Below are positions 28,730-37,132 of a DNA stretch of 64,000 nucleotides, one piece after another. The position numbers were made by a program, and so were the translations under genes. Numbering within the stretch: position 1 is the first letter of the stretch; each line of letters opens with the position of its first letter. This DNA is from RHKX01 sp963823565 (lineage in GTDB: Bacteria; Actinomycetota; Thermoleophilia; Solirubrobacterales; 70-9), in assembly GCA_963823565.1 (NCBI GenBank), contig CAWGLR010000002.1:124001-188000 (forward strand), written 5' to 3'. The notes under the pieces were generated by a model, which was not told the origin of the DNA, did no database searches, and saw only the letters and a program-made list of their open reading frames with translations.

Positions 28730-29764
28730 ATGAGGAGGTTTTCGAAGAGGGGCGTCCGGGACGTCCCGGCGGATCGCGTCGTCACGCTGACGATGAATCC
28801 CGCGCTCGACGCGGCGACGTCGGTCGAGGCGCTGACCCCGGCGATCAAGCTGCGCTGCGAGGAGGAGCGGTACGACCCCGGTGGCGGTGGACTCAACGCC
28901 GCTCGGCTGATCGCGCGGCTCGGCGGCGACGTGCTCGCCGTCCACGCCTGCGGCGGGGCGAGCGGGCAGCGCCTCGCCCGGCTGCTGGAGGAGGACGGGG
29001 TCCCGCAGCGGATCGTCGAGATCGAGGGCGAGACCCGGCAGTCGCTGGCCGTCACCGAGCGCAGCACCGGACGGCAGTACCGGTTCGTGCTGCCCGGCCC
29101 GCGGATGACGGCCGAGGAGGGCCACGCCGCTCTCGACGCCGTTCTCGACGAGGTCGGCGGCGGCACGCTCGTCCTCGCCAGCGGCAGCCTGCCGCTCGGC
29201 GTTCCCGCCGACTTCTACGGGCGGCTGGCGACCGAGGTCGCGGACGCGGGAGGGCGCCTCGTCGTCGACACCCACGGCGACCCCCTGCGGCTGGCGCTCG
29301 AGGCCGGCGTCTTCCTGATCAAGCCGAATTGGCGCGAGTTCGACGCGCTCGCCGGCGTCGAGCGCGGCCGCGGCGACCTCGGGCGCGTGCAGCAGGCGCA
29401 GGCGCTCGTCGCCGACGGGTCGGCCGAGGTCGTCATCGTCACGCTCGGCGACCAGGGCGCGCTGGTGGTGACCGCGGAGGGTCACCAGGAGATCGAGCCG
29501 CCGCAGGTGCAGGCCGAGAGCACGGTCGGGGGCGGCGACGCCTTCGCGGGTGGGCTGCTCTTCGCCCTGGCCCGGGGCGCGCCACTCGACGCGGCCTGCC
29601 GCCTCGCGGTCGCCTGCGCCGCCGCCGCGGTCTGCACGCCCGGCACCGCGATGCCGCTACGCCGGGACATCGAGCGAATTCACGGCGGGATCCTGCACGA
29701 CCCGCCGGAGAGCGGGCCGAGGGCATCGGCGCCATCCGTCCCGGGTCGGCCCGAGCGCGGCTAG
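28730..29764 (+). CDS. PfkB-family hexose kinase (1-phosphofructokinase/6-phosphofructokinase 2-like)
   Basis: A protein of about 344 residues with the PfkB hallmarks: VVTLTMNPALDAATSV at the start, DPGGGGLNAARLIARLGG, VLASGSLPLGVPADFY, FLIKPNWREFDAL, and the ATP/catalytic motif VGGGDAFAGGLLFALARG with the base Asp. The ATG at 28730 has no upstream ribosome site; an AGGAGG lies just after it, so the true start may be slightly further in. It probably phosphorylates fructose-6-P, fructose-1-P or tagatose-6-P. Only ppsA of central carbon metabolism is near. Confidence 0.85.
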   Translation: MRRFSKRGVRDVPADRVVTLTMNPALDAATSVEALTPAIKLRCEEERYDPGGGGLNAARLIARLGGDVLAVHACGGASGQRLARLLEEDGVPQRIVEIEGETRQSLAVTERSTGRQYRFVLPGPRMTAEEGHAALDAVLDEVGGGTLVLASGSLPLGVPADFYGRLATEVADAGGRLVVDTHGDPLRLALEAGVFLIKPNWREFDALAGVERGRGDLGRVQQAQALVADGSAEVVIVTLGDQGALVVTAEGHQEIEPPQVQAESTVGGGDAFAGGLLFALARGAPLDAACRLAVACAAAAVCTPGTAMPLRRDIERIHGGILHDPPESGPRASAPSVPGRPERG

Positions 29765-29931
29765 CGGCTCAGCCGCTTGCCGGCCGCCCGGCGGATGCGC
29801 TCCGCACGGCGAAGTCCGCGCAACTCGGCCTCGACGCGACGCGCGAAGCGCGCAACGGCGTCGCTGCGCTGCGCGCTGGGTTCGCCCGGATCGGGTGGGC
29901 GGCGGTGGCCCTGTTGCGATCTCATCGGCAT
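29761..29931 (-). CDS. small basic hypothetical protein
   Basis: A 56-codon frame from ATG 29931 (MPMRSQQGHRRPPDPGE) with a charged amphipathic helix: SDAVARFARRVEAELRGLRRAERIR. It ends AAGKRLSR and fills part of the 358-bp gap between the kinase gene and ppsA; its stop overlaps the kinase stop. The ordered helix argues for a real gene, but there is no homologue I can name and only a weak AAGG upstream. Confidence 0.4.
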   Translation of the reverse strand: MPMRSQQGHRRPPDPGEPSAQRSDAVARFARRVEAELRGLRRAERIRRAAGKRLSR

Positions 29932-30122
29932 GGTCAGGACCTTGAACCGCGCCGCCGGTTGCTACATCCGTTACGAGGTCGTACGGTCGCTCGGGTCGCC
30001 CCCCATCTCGACTCCGCCCTCGGTACTGAGGCCGTGGGGCGCTTCCGACGGATGCCCGAGGGGCGTGGCGCAGGGAGCATTCGGCGACCGATCCACGGAC
30101 CAGGAAGAGGAGACAGAGAGAC

Positions 30123-32432
30123 GTGAGCACCACCGAGACGACCGCAGGCGCCGAGACGGGGACGGTCGAGGCCACCCGCCGCTTCGAGCAGCTCTCCCAC
30201 GAGGACGTCGGTTACGCCGGCGGCAAGGGAGCCAACCTCGGCGAGCTGCTGAGCGCCGAGGTCCCGATCCCGCTCGGGTTCGTCGTCGGCGCACCGGCCT
30301 ATGCCGCGTTCTGCGCGCACGACGGCCTGCGCGACCGGATCGAGGAGCTGCTTCAGGACGTCGACGTCGACGACAGCGACCACCTCGCCCGGGGAAGCGC
30401 CGCGGCGCGGGAGCTCGTCGCGAACGCCCCGATGCCCGACGAGGTCCGCACGCAGATCCTCCAGGCCCACGCCGAGCTCACCGGTGACGATCCGAGCAGC
30501 CCGGTGGCGGTCCGCTCCTCGGCCACCGGCGAGGACACCGAGTCCGCCTCCTTCGCCGGCATGAACGAGACCTTCCTCAACATCCGTGGTGGCGAGTCCG
30601 TGCTCGACGCCGTCCAGCGCTGCTGGGCCTCGCTCTTCGGCGCGCGGACGGTCTTCTACCGCGCCAAGCGCGGCTTCCCGCTCGCCGGCATGGACATCGC
30701 GGTGGTCGTCCAGTCGCAGATCCAGTCGCGGAAGGCAGGGGTGATGTTCACGATCGACCCCTCGAGCGGGTCGCTGGACCGCATCGTCATCGAGGGCGCG
30801 TTCGGCCTCGGCGAGAGCGTCGTCTCCGGCCAGGTCTCCCCCGACCGCTACGTCGTCGACAAGGAGAGCGACGAGATCCTCGTCCACGACGTCAAGCGCA
30901 AGGAGCTCGAGATCACCTCGCTGCCCGACGGCGGCACCGAGACCACCGAGCTGCCGCCCGAGCGGGCGCGCCAGCCGGTGCTCAGCGACGAGCAGATCGC
31001 CGCCCTCGCCGGCCTCGCGCGCAAGATCGAGTCCCACTACGGCAAGCCCCAGGACACCGAATGGGCGGTCGACGAGGACGAGAAGATCTGGATGCTCCAG
31101 TCACGGCCGGTGACGACGCTGGCCGGGCCGCTCGAGGAGGAGCACGAGGTGCTCGTCCGCGGCCTCGGCGCCGCCCCCGGTCTCGGGGGCGGGCGGGCCC
31201 GGGTCATCACCGAGGCCGTCGACTCCGCCCAGCTCGAGCCGGGCGACGTCCTCGTCACCCATATGACGGCGCCCGACTGGGTGCCGCTGATGCGCAAGGC
31301 GGCGGCGATCGTGACCGACTCCGGCGGGATGACCTGCCACGCCGCAATCGTCTCGCGCGAGCTCGGGATCCCCTGCCTGGTCGGCACGGGCGACGGCACC
31401 ACCCGCCTCCGTGACGGCGAGGACGTCACCGTCGACGCGACCCAGGGGGTCGTCCGTCGCGGGCTCGAGCGCGAGCAGCCGGCGGCCGCGCCGGCTGGCG
31501 GGACCGTCGTCGCCTCGGCGCCGCCGGTGACCGCGACGAAGCTCCTCGTCAACGTCTCCGAGCCTTCGCAGGCCGAGCACGCCGCCGCGCTCGAGGCCGA
31601 CGGCGTCGGCCTGCTGCGCGCCGAGCTGATGCTGCTGGAGGCCCTCGAGGGCTCCCACCCGCGGACCCTGCTCGAGCAGGGACGCGGTCAGGAGCTCTCC
31701 GAGAAGCTGGCCTCGGGCCTGGAGACGATCGTCGGCGCCTTCTCGCCGCGCCCGGTGACCTACCGGACGATGGACTTCCGGACGAACGAGTTCAGCGGCC
31801 TCGCGGGCGGCGACCGCTTCGAGCCGGAGGAGGCGAACCCGATGATCGGCTACCGCGGCGCCCTACGCTACGCGAAGGAGCCCGACGTCTTCCGCCTCGA
31901 GCTCGAGGCCATCCGGATGGTCTGGGACCGCGGGCACGCGAACCTGCACGTGATGCTGCCGTTCGTCCGCACCGAGTCCGAGCTGCTGCGCTGCAAGGAG
32001 CTGATCGCCGAGTCCGGCCTCCTCGACCGCGCCGGCTTCGAGCTCTGGGTGATGGCCGAGGTCCCCTCGGTCCTGTTCGAGCTCGAGAAGTACGCGGCCG
32101 CCGGCGTCGCCGGGATCTCGATCGGGTCCAACGACCTGACCCAGCTCCTGCTCGGCGCCGACCGCGACTCCGAGGTCCTCGCCGAGACCTTCGACGAGCG
32201 CGATCACGCGGTCCGCACCTACATCTCACAGCTCATCGCCAAGGCCAAGTCGCTCGGCCTGCAGACCTCGATCTGCGGCCAGGCCCCCTCGGTCCACCCC
32301 GAGTACCCCGACCTCCTCGTCCGGGCCGGGATCGACGCGATCTCGGTCAACATGGACACGGTCGACAAGGCGCGGAGGCTGATCGCGTCGGCGGAGCAGA
32401 AGTTGCTGCTGGAGTCGGCTCGGGGGGCTTGA
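30123..32432 (+). CDS. ppsA: phosphoenolpyruvate synthase
   Basis: A 769-residue protein from GTG 30123, with GAAGAGGAGAC upstream. The PPDK N-terminal ATP-grasp domain starts after a short acidic leader (GYAGGKGANLGEL, VRSSATGEDTESASFAGMNETFLN). The swivelling phospho-His domain carries SGGMTCHAAIVSRELGIPC with the phosphorylated His. The C-terminal TIM barrel contains EANPMIGYRG, FVRTESELLRC, IGSNDLTQLLLG and TSICGQAPS. The enzyme converts pyruvate + ATP + water to PEP, AMP and Pi in gluconeogenesis. Complete and of normal length. Monocistronic, with a hairpin downstream. Confidence 0.95.
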   Translation: MSTTETTAGAETGTVEATRRFEQLSHEDVGYAGGKGANLGELLSAEVPIPLGFVVGAPAYAAFCAHDGLRDRIEELLQDVDVDDSDHLARGSAAARELVANAPMPDEVRTQILQAHAELTGDDPSSPVAVRSSATGEDTESASFAGMNETFLNIRGGESVLDAVQRCWASLFGARTVFYRAKRGFPLAGMDIAVVVQSQIQSRKAGVMFTIDPSSGSLDRIVIEGAFGLGESVVSGQVSPDRYVVDKESDEILVHDVKRKELEITSLPDGGTETTELPPERARQPVLSDEQIAALAGLARKIESHYGKPQDTEWAVDEDEKIWMLQSRPVTTLAGPLEEEHEVLVRGLGAAPGLGGGRARVITEAVDSAQLEPGDVLVTHMTAPDWVPLMRKAAAIVTDSGGMTCHAAIVSRELGIPCLVGTGDGTTRLRDGEDVTVDATQGVVRRGLEREQPAAAPAGGTVVASAPPVTATKLLVNVSEPSQAEHAAALEADGVGLLRAELMLLEALEGSHPRTLLEQGRGQELSEKLASGLETIVGAFSPRPVTYRTMDFRTNEFSGLAGGDRFEPEEANPMIGYRGALRYAKEPDVFRLELEAIRMVWDRGHANLHVMLPFVRTESELLRCKELIAESGLLDRAGFELWVMAEVPSVLFELEKYAAAGVAGISIGSNDLTQLLLGADRDSEVLAETFDERDHAVRTYISQLIAKAKSLGLQTSICGQAPSVHPEYPDLLVRAGIDAISVNMDTVDKARRLIASAEQKLLLESARGA

Positions 32433-32485
32433 GGTGCGCGTTCTGCGCGTAAGTCCTTAGCGGGCGGGTCCTGTCGCGGCGGGTA

Positions 32486-32528
32486 TCCATGCCCTGCTGC
32501 GCCACCGGCATTGCTCGCCGGGCATGGA
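32486..32528. terminator. 9-bp inverted repeat between ppsA and ilvD
   Basis: TCCATGCCC (32486-32494) and GGGCATGGA (32520-32528) pair perfectly with a 25-nt spacer, between the two convergent stop codons at 32432 and 32576. There is no U-tract. Confidence 0.4.
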
Positions 32529-32575
32529 CCCTCCCCCGCCACAACCTCGCCCTCCAGGACGGTGGCGCGGCCCGG

Positions 32576-34264
32576 CTAGCCCGTGACCGCTCCGTGCGCG
32601 GCGCTCGAGACCGTTGCCGCGTACTTCGCCATGACGCCGGAGGCGAACATCGGCTCCGGCGGCTCGTAGGCGGCGATGCGCTCGGCGATCTCCTCGTCGC
32701 TGAGGTCGACGTCGATGCGGCGGCTCTCGACGTCGATCGTGACCTGATCGCCCTCGCGGATCGCGGCGATCGGGCCGCCCTTGACGGCCTCGGGGGCGAC
32801 GTGACCGATCATCAGCCCGCGGGTGGCGCCCGAGAAGCGCCCGTCGGTGATCAGGGCGACGTCGTTGCCGTGGCCGGCGCCGACGATGGCGGCGGTCACC
32901 TGGAGCATCTCGCGCATGCCGGGGCCGCCGGTCGGGCCCTCGTTGCGGATGACGATGATGTCGCCGGGGTTGATCTCGTCGGCCTTGACGGCGGCGAAGC
33001 AGTCCTCCTCGCGCTCGAAGACGCGAGCGGGGCCGGTCTGTCCCATCCGCTCGGTGCCCGCGACCTTGACCACGGCGCCCTCCGGCGCGAGGTTGCCGTG
33101 AAGGATCGCGAGGCCGCCCTGCGGCTTCAGCGGCGCGTCGGCGGGCAGGACGACGTCCTGGCCCGGGCGCTCGGTGACCCGCTCGGCCTCCTCGCCGATG
33201 GTCCGGCCGGTGATCGTGAGCTGGTCGCGGTGCAGGAGGCCGGCCTTGTCGAGGCGATCGAGGATCAGCGGCACGCCGCCGGCGCGGTAGAGGTCGGTGG
33301 CGACGTAGCGGCCGCCGGGCTTCATGTCCGCGAACAGCGGGGTCCGCCGCGAGATCCGCTCGAAGTCGGCGATCTCGAGGGGGATGTTCGCCTCGCGGGC
33401 GACGGCGAGCAGGTGCAGCACGCCGTTCGTCGACCCGCCCGAGGCGCAGATGCAGGCGATGGCGTTCTCGAGCGACTCCTTGGTGATGATCCGGCTCGGT
33501 CGCAGGTCCTCTGCCAGCACCTTCATCACGAGCTCGCCGATCCGCTCGGCGACGTTCTTCTTCTCCTCGTCCTCGGCCGGGACCATCGCCGATCCGCCCG
33601 GGGAGATCCCGAGCGCCTCGAACGCGCAGGCCATCGTGTTGGCGGTGAACTGGGCTCCGCAGGCACCGGCGCCGGGGCTCGCCACGTCCTCGAGCTCGGC
33701 CAGCTCCTCGTCGGTCATCTTGCCCGCGTTGTGGGCGCCGACGGCCTCGAAGAGGTCGAGGATCGTCACGTCCCGGCCGTGGTAGTGGCCGGGCGCGATC
33801 GAGCCGCCGTAGAGCATCACCGAGGGGATGTCGAGCCGCGCCAGCGCCATCACGCAGCCGGGGATGGTCTTGTCGCAGCCGGAGAGCGCGATCACGGCGT
33901 CGAACTGGTAGCCGCGGGCCGTCAGCTCGATCGAGTCGGCGATCACCTCGCGGCTGACCAGGGAGCTCTTCATGCCCTTGGTCCCCATCGTGATCCCGTC
34001 GGAGATCGCGATCGTGTTGAACTCCATCGGCGTCCCGCCGGCGGCGCGGACGCCCTCCTTGATGTGCTCGGCGAGCCCGCGCAGGTGGAAGTTGCACGGC
34101 ATCGCCTCGATCCAGGTGTTGGCGATGCCGACCGTCGGGCGCCGCAGCGCCTCGTCGTCGAAGCCGATCCCCTTCATGTAGGCGCGCGCGGCGGCGCGGT
34201 CCGGGCCGTCGAAGACGGCGGCCGATCGCGGTCGCGGAAGCCCGTTCGCCTTCGTCTCGTTCAT
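32576..34264 (-). CDS. ilvD: dihydroxy-acid dehydratase
   Basis: A 562-residue protein from ATG 34264; an in-frame GTG lies two codons upstream. It is the full-length IlvD/Edd family: PCNFHLRGL, ISDGITMGTKGM, ALSGCDKTIPG with one FeS Cys, SPGAGACGAQFTANTM with the next, and C-terminal NEGPTGGPGMREML and ITDGRFSGATRGLMIGHV. It dehydrates dihydroxy-isovalerate and dihydroxy-methylvalerate in branched-chain amino acid synthesis and uses a 2Fe-2S or 4Fe-4S cluster. No other ilv gene is near. No clear Shine-Dalgarno. Confidence 0.95.
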   Translation of the reverse strand: MNETKANGLPRPRSAAVFDGPDRAAARAYMKGIGFDDEALRRPTVGIANTWIEAMPCNFHLRGLAEHIKEGVRAAGGTPMEFNTIAISDGITMGTKGMKSSLVSREVIADSIELTARGYQFDAVIALSGCDKTIPGCVMALARLDIPSVMLYGGSIAPGHYHGRDVTILDLFEAVGAHNAGKMTDEELAELEDVASPGAGACGAQFTANTMACAFEALGISPGGSAMVPAEDEEKKNVAERIGELVMKVLAEDLRPSRIITKESLENAIACICASGGSTNGVLHLLAVAREANIPLEIADFERISRRTPLFADMKPGGRYVATDLYRAGGVPLILDRLDKAGLLHRDQLTITGRTIGEEAERVTERPGQDVVLPADAPLKPQGGLAILHGNLAPEGAVVKVAGTERMGQTGPARVFEREEDCFAAVKADEINPGDIIVIRNEGPTGGPGMREMLQVTAAIVGAGHGNDVALITDGRFSGATRGLMIGHVAPEAVKGGPIAAIREGDQVTIDVESRRIDVDLSDEEIAERIAAYEPPEPMFASGVMAKYAATVSSAAHGAVTG

Positions 34265-34277
34265 CGGCACCAGGATT

Positions 34278-34835
34278 TCAGACGCTGCCCGCGCGGCCCT
34301 CGTCGCGCGCCGGCGCGGCGCGGCCGGTCCACTCGCTGAGGCGGACGAGATCGCGGCGGACGTGGTCGGGATCGAGCTGGCGGCCGGGCAGGTTCATGTT
34401 CGCCGCGCGGATCAGCCCGCGCTCGTCCCCGCGCAGGGCCATCCACTTGGCGAGGACGTCGTCGGCGTCGGGAAGGCGCTGGCCGTGCTCGGGCTCGGAG
34501 CGGTCGGGGAAGGCGACGCAATGCTCGTTCAGCAGCTCGCCGGTGGCCGCGTCGAAGCTGACGATCGGCTTGTGCGGGTAGATCAGGTACCCGTAGCGCG
34601 GGATCCCGTCCTCGTCCGGCGGGCCGTAGGCGTGCAGGAAGCCGAGCGCGCGGTAGGCCTCGTAGGCGTCGTCGCCGAGGACCGAGCAGAGCAGTTGCTC
34701 GGCGCGTCGCTCGGCGCGCAGCTCGCGCCCCGGATCCGGGAGGTGGTCGCGCGTCGCCCGTGAGTGGCCGCGGAGCAGCGCCATCAGGTCGGGGCCGATC
34801 GCGACGGCCGCGAGGATCAGCAGGGCGGCGGTCAT
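34278..34835 (-). CDS. membrane-anchored hypothetical protein
   Basis: About 185 residues from ATG 34835 (a TTG at 34859 would add eight residues). One N-terminal transmembrane helix (AALLILAAVAIGPDLMALL), then a soluble domain with ERRAEQLLCSVLGDDAYEAYRALGFL, YPHKPIVSFDAATGELLNEHC and LPDADDVLAKWMALRGDERGLI. The order looks like a compact actinobacterial domain of unknown function. It lies 13 nt upstream of ilvD and downstream of the 81-residue gene, probably in one transcript. I cannot name a family. Confidence 0.6.
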   Translation of the reverse strand: MTAALLILAAVAIGPDLMALLRGHSRATRDHLPDPGRELRAERRAEQLLCSVLGDDAYEAYRALGFLHAYGPPDEDGIPRYGYLIYPHKPIVSFDAATGELLNEHCVAFPDRSEPEHGQRLPDADDVLAKWMALRGDERGLIRAANMNLPGRQLDPDHVRRDLVRLSEWTGRAAPARDEGRAGSV

Positions 34836-34878
34836 CGCCGCGATCGTGAAGCCGGTCAACGGTCGGCGCCGGGTGCGG

Positions 34879-35124
34879 TCACCCGCCGGCGGCCGGGGGG
34901 AAGAAGATCACTCGCTCGGCGTCCCGCGGCACCTCGTCGAAGTCGCGGACCATGACCGCCTCGCGCTTGCCTCCGGCCTCGACGGTCGGCACGGCCGCCC
35001 AGAGGCCGAGATCGAGCTGGCGGCGGAACGCCTCGATCAGCTCGGCCTCCTCGCCGGCCACCTCGGGGTCGCCCTCGGCGAGCAGCAGGTCGCCGTGCCC
35101 GGGCTTCATTCGGACGAACTTCAC
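34879..35124 (-). CDS. small acidic hypothetical protein
   Basis: An 81-residue protein from GTG 35124: MKFVRMKPGHGDLLLAEGD, an Ala/Glu-rich helix (AGEEAELIEAFRRQLDLG), strands (WAAVPTVEA, KREAVMVRDFDEV) and a final VIFFPP. The arrangement looks like a small folded alpha/beta protein. It starts 8 nt after the thiD stop, so it is probably cotranscribed with thiD. Function unknown. Confidence 0.5.
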   Translation of the reverse strand: MKFVRMKPGHGDLLLAEGDPEVAGEEAELIEAFRRQLDLGLWAAVPTVEAGGKREAVMVRDFDEVPRDAERVIFFPPAAGG

Positions 35125-35132
35125 GACAGCGA

Positions 35133-35978
35133 TTATGCCACCGGCCGCGTCAAATGCGACGAGGGCGCGCTCTCCCCCGCCCCCCGCCTCCCCGCGAGGC
35201 CGACGGCGTCGACCGGGCCCGCCCCGGCGCCGACGTCGCGCAGACCGCGGCGCACCGCCTCGGCGGCGACGGCCCGCGCGCGCGCCGCCGCCTCGCGCAG
35301 CGGCAGCCCGAGCGCCAGCAGCGCCGCAAGGCTCGAGCTGTGCGTGCAGCCCGACCCATGCGCCGCTCCGCCGGGATGCACGGGCCCCGGGATCGGCAGC
35401 GGCTCGCCCCCGTCGTCGAGGAGGTCGACGCCGTCGGCGTGTCCGCCGGTGACGATCACCGCGCGCGGTCCCAGCGCCCGGATCGCGCGCGCCAGCTCGG
35501 CCGCCGCCGCGTCCGCCCCGGCGCCGGCGAGCCGCCGCGCCTCGGAGATGTTCGGAGTGAGCACGTCGGCGCGCGGCAGGATCTCGCTCACGAGCGCCTC
35601 GCGCGCCCCCTCGTCCAGGAGCTCGGCGCCGCTCTCGGCGACCATCACCGGGTCGACCACGACCGGGACGCCGGCGGGGACGAGCGCCAGCGCCTCGGCG
35701 ACCGCGCGAGTCGTCTCCGCCGTCCCGAGCATCCCGACCTTGACCGCGTCGGCGCCGATGTCGTCGATCACCGCCCGCGCCTGGGCGACGACGATCTCCG
35801 GCGGGACCTGATGGATCGCGCTGACCCCGACGGTGTTCTGGGCGGTGATCGCCGTGATCGCGGTCGTCCCGTGCACGCCGAGCGCGGCGAACGCCTTCAG
35901 ATCCGCCTGGATCCCGGCGCCGCCGCCGGAATCGGATCCGGCGATCGCGAGCGCCACGGGAGTCCGCCGATCGGCCAT
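35133..35978 (-). CDS. thiD: hydroxymethylpyrimidine/phosphomethylpyrimidine kinase
   Basis: A 281-residue protein from ATG 35978. It shows the ribokinase-fold ThiD signatures: ALAIAGSDSGGGAGIQADLK, THGTTAITA-like GVHGTTAITAITAQNT, VKVGMLGTAETTRAVAE, VVVDPVMVAESG, LTPNISEARRLAG and the anion-hole/catalytic GSGCTHSSSLAA (Cys and region of the base). It phosphorylates HMP and HMP-P in thiamine synthesis. It ends with a low-complexity tail. It stands next to dprA rather than other thi genes. Confidence 0.92.
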   Translation of the reverse strand: MADRRTPVALAIAGSDSGGGAGIQADLKAFAALGVHGTTAITAITAQNTVGVSAIHQVPPEIVVAQARAVIDDIGADAVKVGMLGTAETTRAVAEALALVPAGVPVVVDPVMVAESGAELLDEGAREALVSEILPRADVLTPNISEARRLAGAGADAAAAELARAIRALGPRAVIVTGGHADGVDLLDDGGEPLPIPGPVHPGGAAHGSGCTHSSSLAALLALGLPLREAAARARAVAAEAVRRGLRDVGAGAGPVDAVGLAGRRGAGESAPSSHLTRPVA

Positions 35979-36013
35979 GCGGCGATCGTAGAGCCGGACG
36001 ACCGCCGGCCGGC

Positions 36014-37132
36014 TCATCCCGGGGCTCCCAGCGCCGTGCGGGAGTAGCGGCCCGTCGCGCTCGAGCGCACGTAGCCGGCGCGCTCGAGCGCCCCGAGGGC
36101 CGCCTGCACCGAGCCGAGCTCCATCCCGGTGGCGACCGCGACCGAGCCGGCGGTCGCCGCCCCGCCCTCCACCGCCTCGAGCGCCCCCCGTTCGCGCTCG
36201 TCGAGCTCGCGGCCGCCCTCCACGGTCAGCGTCGCCCCGGGGCCGAGCAGCAGCTCGAGCACGTCGCGGGCTTCGCGGATCACCGCCGCGCCCTCGGCGA
36301 GCAGCTTGTTGCACCCACTCGACCGCCACGAGTTCACCGGGCCCGGGACGGCGCCGACCTGGCGCCCGCTCTCGATCGCCATCTCGGCGGTGATCAGCGA
36401 CCCCGACCGCTCGGCGGCCTCGACGACCACCGTGACGCCGGCGAGGACCGCCATCAGCCGGTTGCGCGCCGGGAACATCCAGCGGAAGGTCGGCGTGCCC
36501 GGCGGCAGCTCCGAGAGGACGACGCCGCCGGCGCGGATCCGCTCGTAGAGGTGGCGCCGCGACCGCGGGTAGGGCCGCTCCGCCCCGGTGCCGAGGATCG
36601 CGACGGTCCGCCCGCCGCCGGCGAGCGCCCCCTCGTGCGCCGCGGAGTCGACCCCGAGGGCCATCCCGCTGACCACGTCGATCCCGCTGCCACCGAGCAG
36701 CCGCGCGAGCTCGTGGGCGACCTCGCGCCCGTAGGCACCGGCGCGCCGGGAGCCGACGATCGTCGCCGCCCGCCCGGAGTCGAGCGTCGCCAGGGCGAGC
36801 CGGTTCCCGGCCCCGAAGATCGCTCGCGGCCGGGACGGGCCTAGGGTCTCGAACGCGGCGGGATAGGCGGCGGCGTGCGGGCACGTGCTCCAGCATCCGC
36901 ACGCCTCCAGCGCCGCGAGGACGGCGTCGTGGGATGCGCGGTCGCGGGCCTGCCGCACGGCCTCCCGCGCACGCCCGCCGGCGACAGCGCTCGCGAGCTC
37001 GTCGTCCCCGAGCGCGAGCAGGTCCCGCGCGCGCCCGCCGGCGCGCTCGTCGACGCTGTTGGAGATGTGCCCGGCTAAGCGGCTGAGAAGCAGCGCCCGC
37101 GTCAGGCAGGAGGGGCAGGCGTCGCGCCTCAC
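36014..37132 (-). CDS. dprA: DNA-processing protein DprA
   Basis: A 372-residue protein. The GTG at 37132 overlaps the comM stop (GTGA), and AGGAGG lies 5 nt upstream within comM. The Rossmann core has ATIVGSRRAGAYGREVA, VVSGMALGVDSAAHEGAL, VAILGTGAERPYPRSRRHLYE, ELPPGTPTFRWMFPARNRLMA and AERSGSLITAEMA. The C-terminal winged helix is present (VAVATGMELGSVQAALGALERAGYV). The N-terminus carries CPSC and a second cluster CGCWSTC, which may bind zinc. DprA loads RecA on single-stranded DNA in natural transformation. Confidence 0.92.
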   Translation of the reverse strand: MRRDACPSCLTRALLLSRLAGHISNSVDERAGGRARDLLALGDDELASAVAGGRAREAVRQARDRASHDAVLAALEACGCWSTCPHAAAYPAAFETLGPSRPRAIFGAGNRLALATLDSGRAATIVGSRRAGAYGREVAHELARLLGGSGIDVVSGMALGVDSAAHEGALAGGGRTVAILGTGAERPYPRSRRHLYERIRAGGVVLSELPPGTPTFRWMFPARNRLMAVLAGVTVVVEAAERSGSLITAEMAIESGRQVGAVPGPVNSWRSSGCNKLLAEGAAVIREARDVLELLLGPGATLTVEGGRELDERERGALEAVEGGAATAGSVAVATGMELGSVQAALGALERAGYVRSSATGRYSRTALGAPG

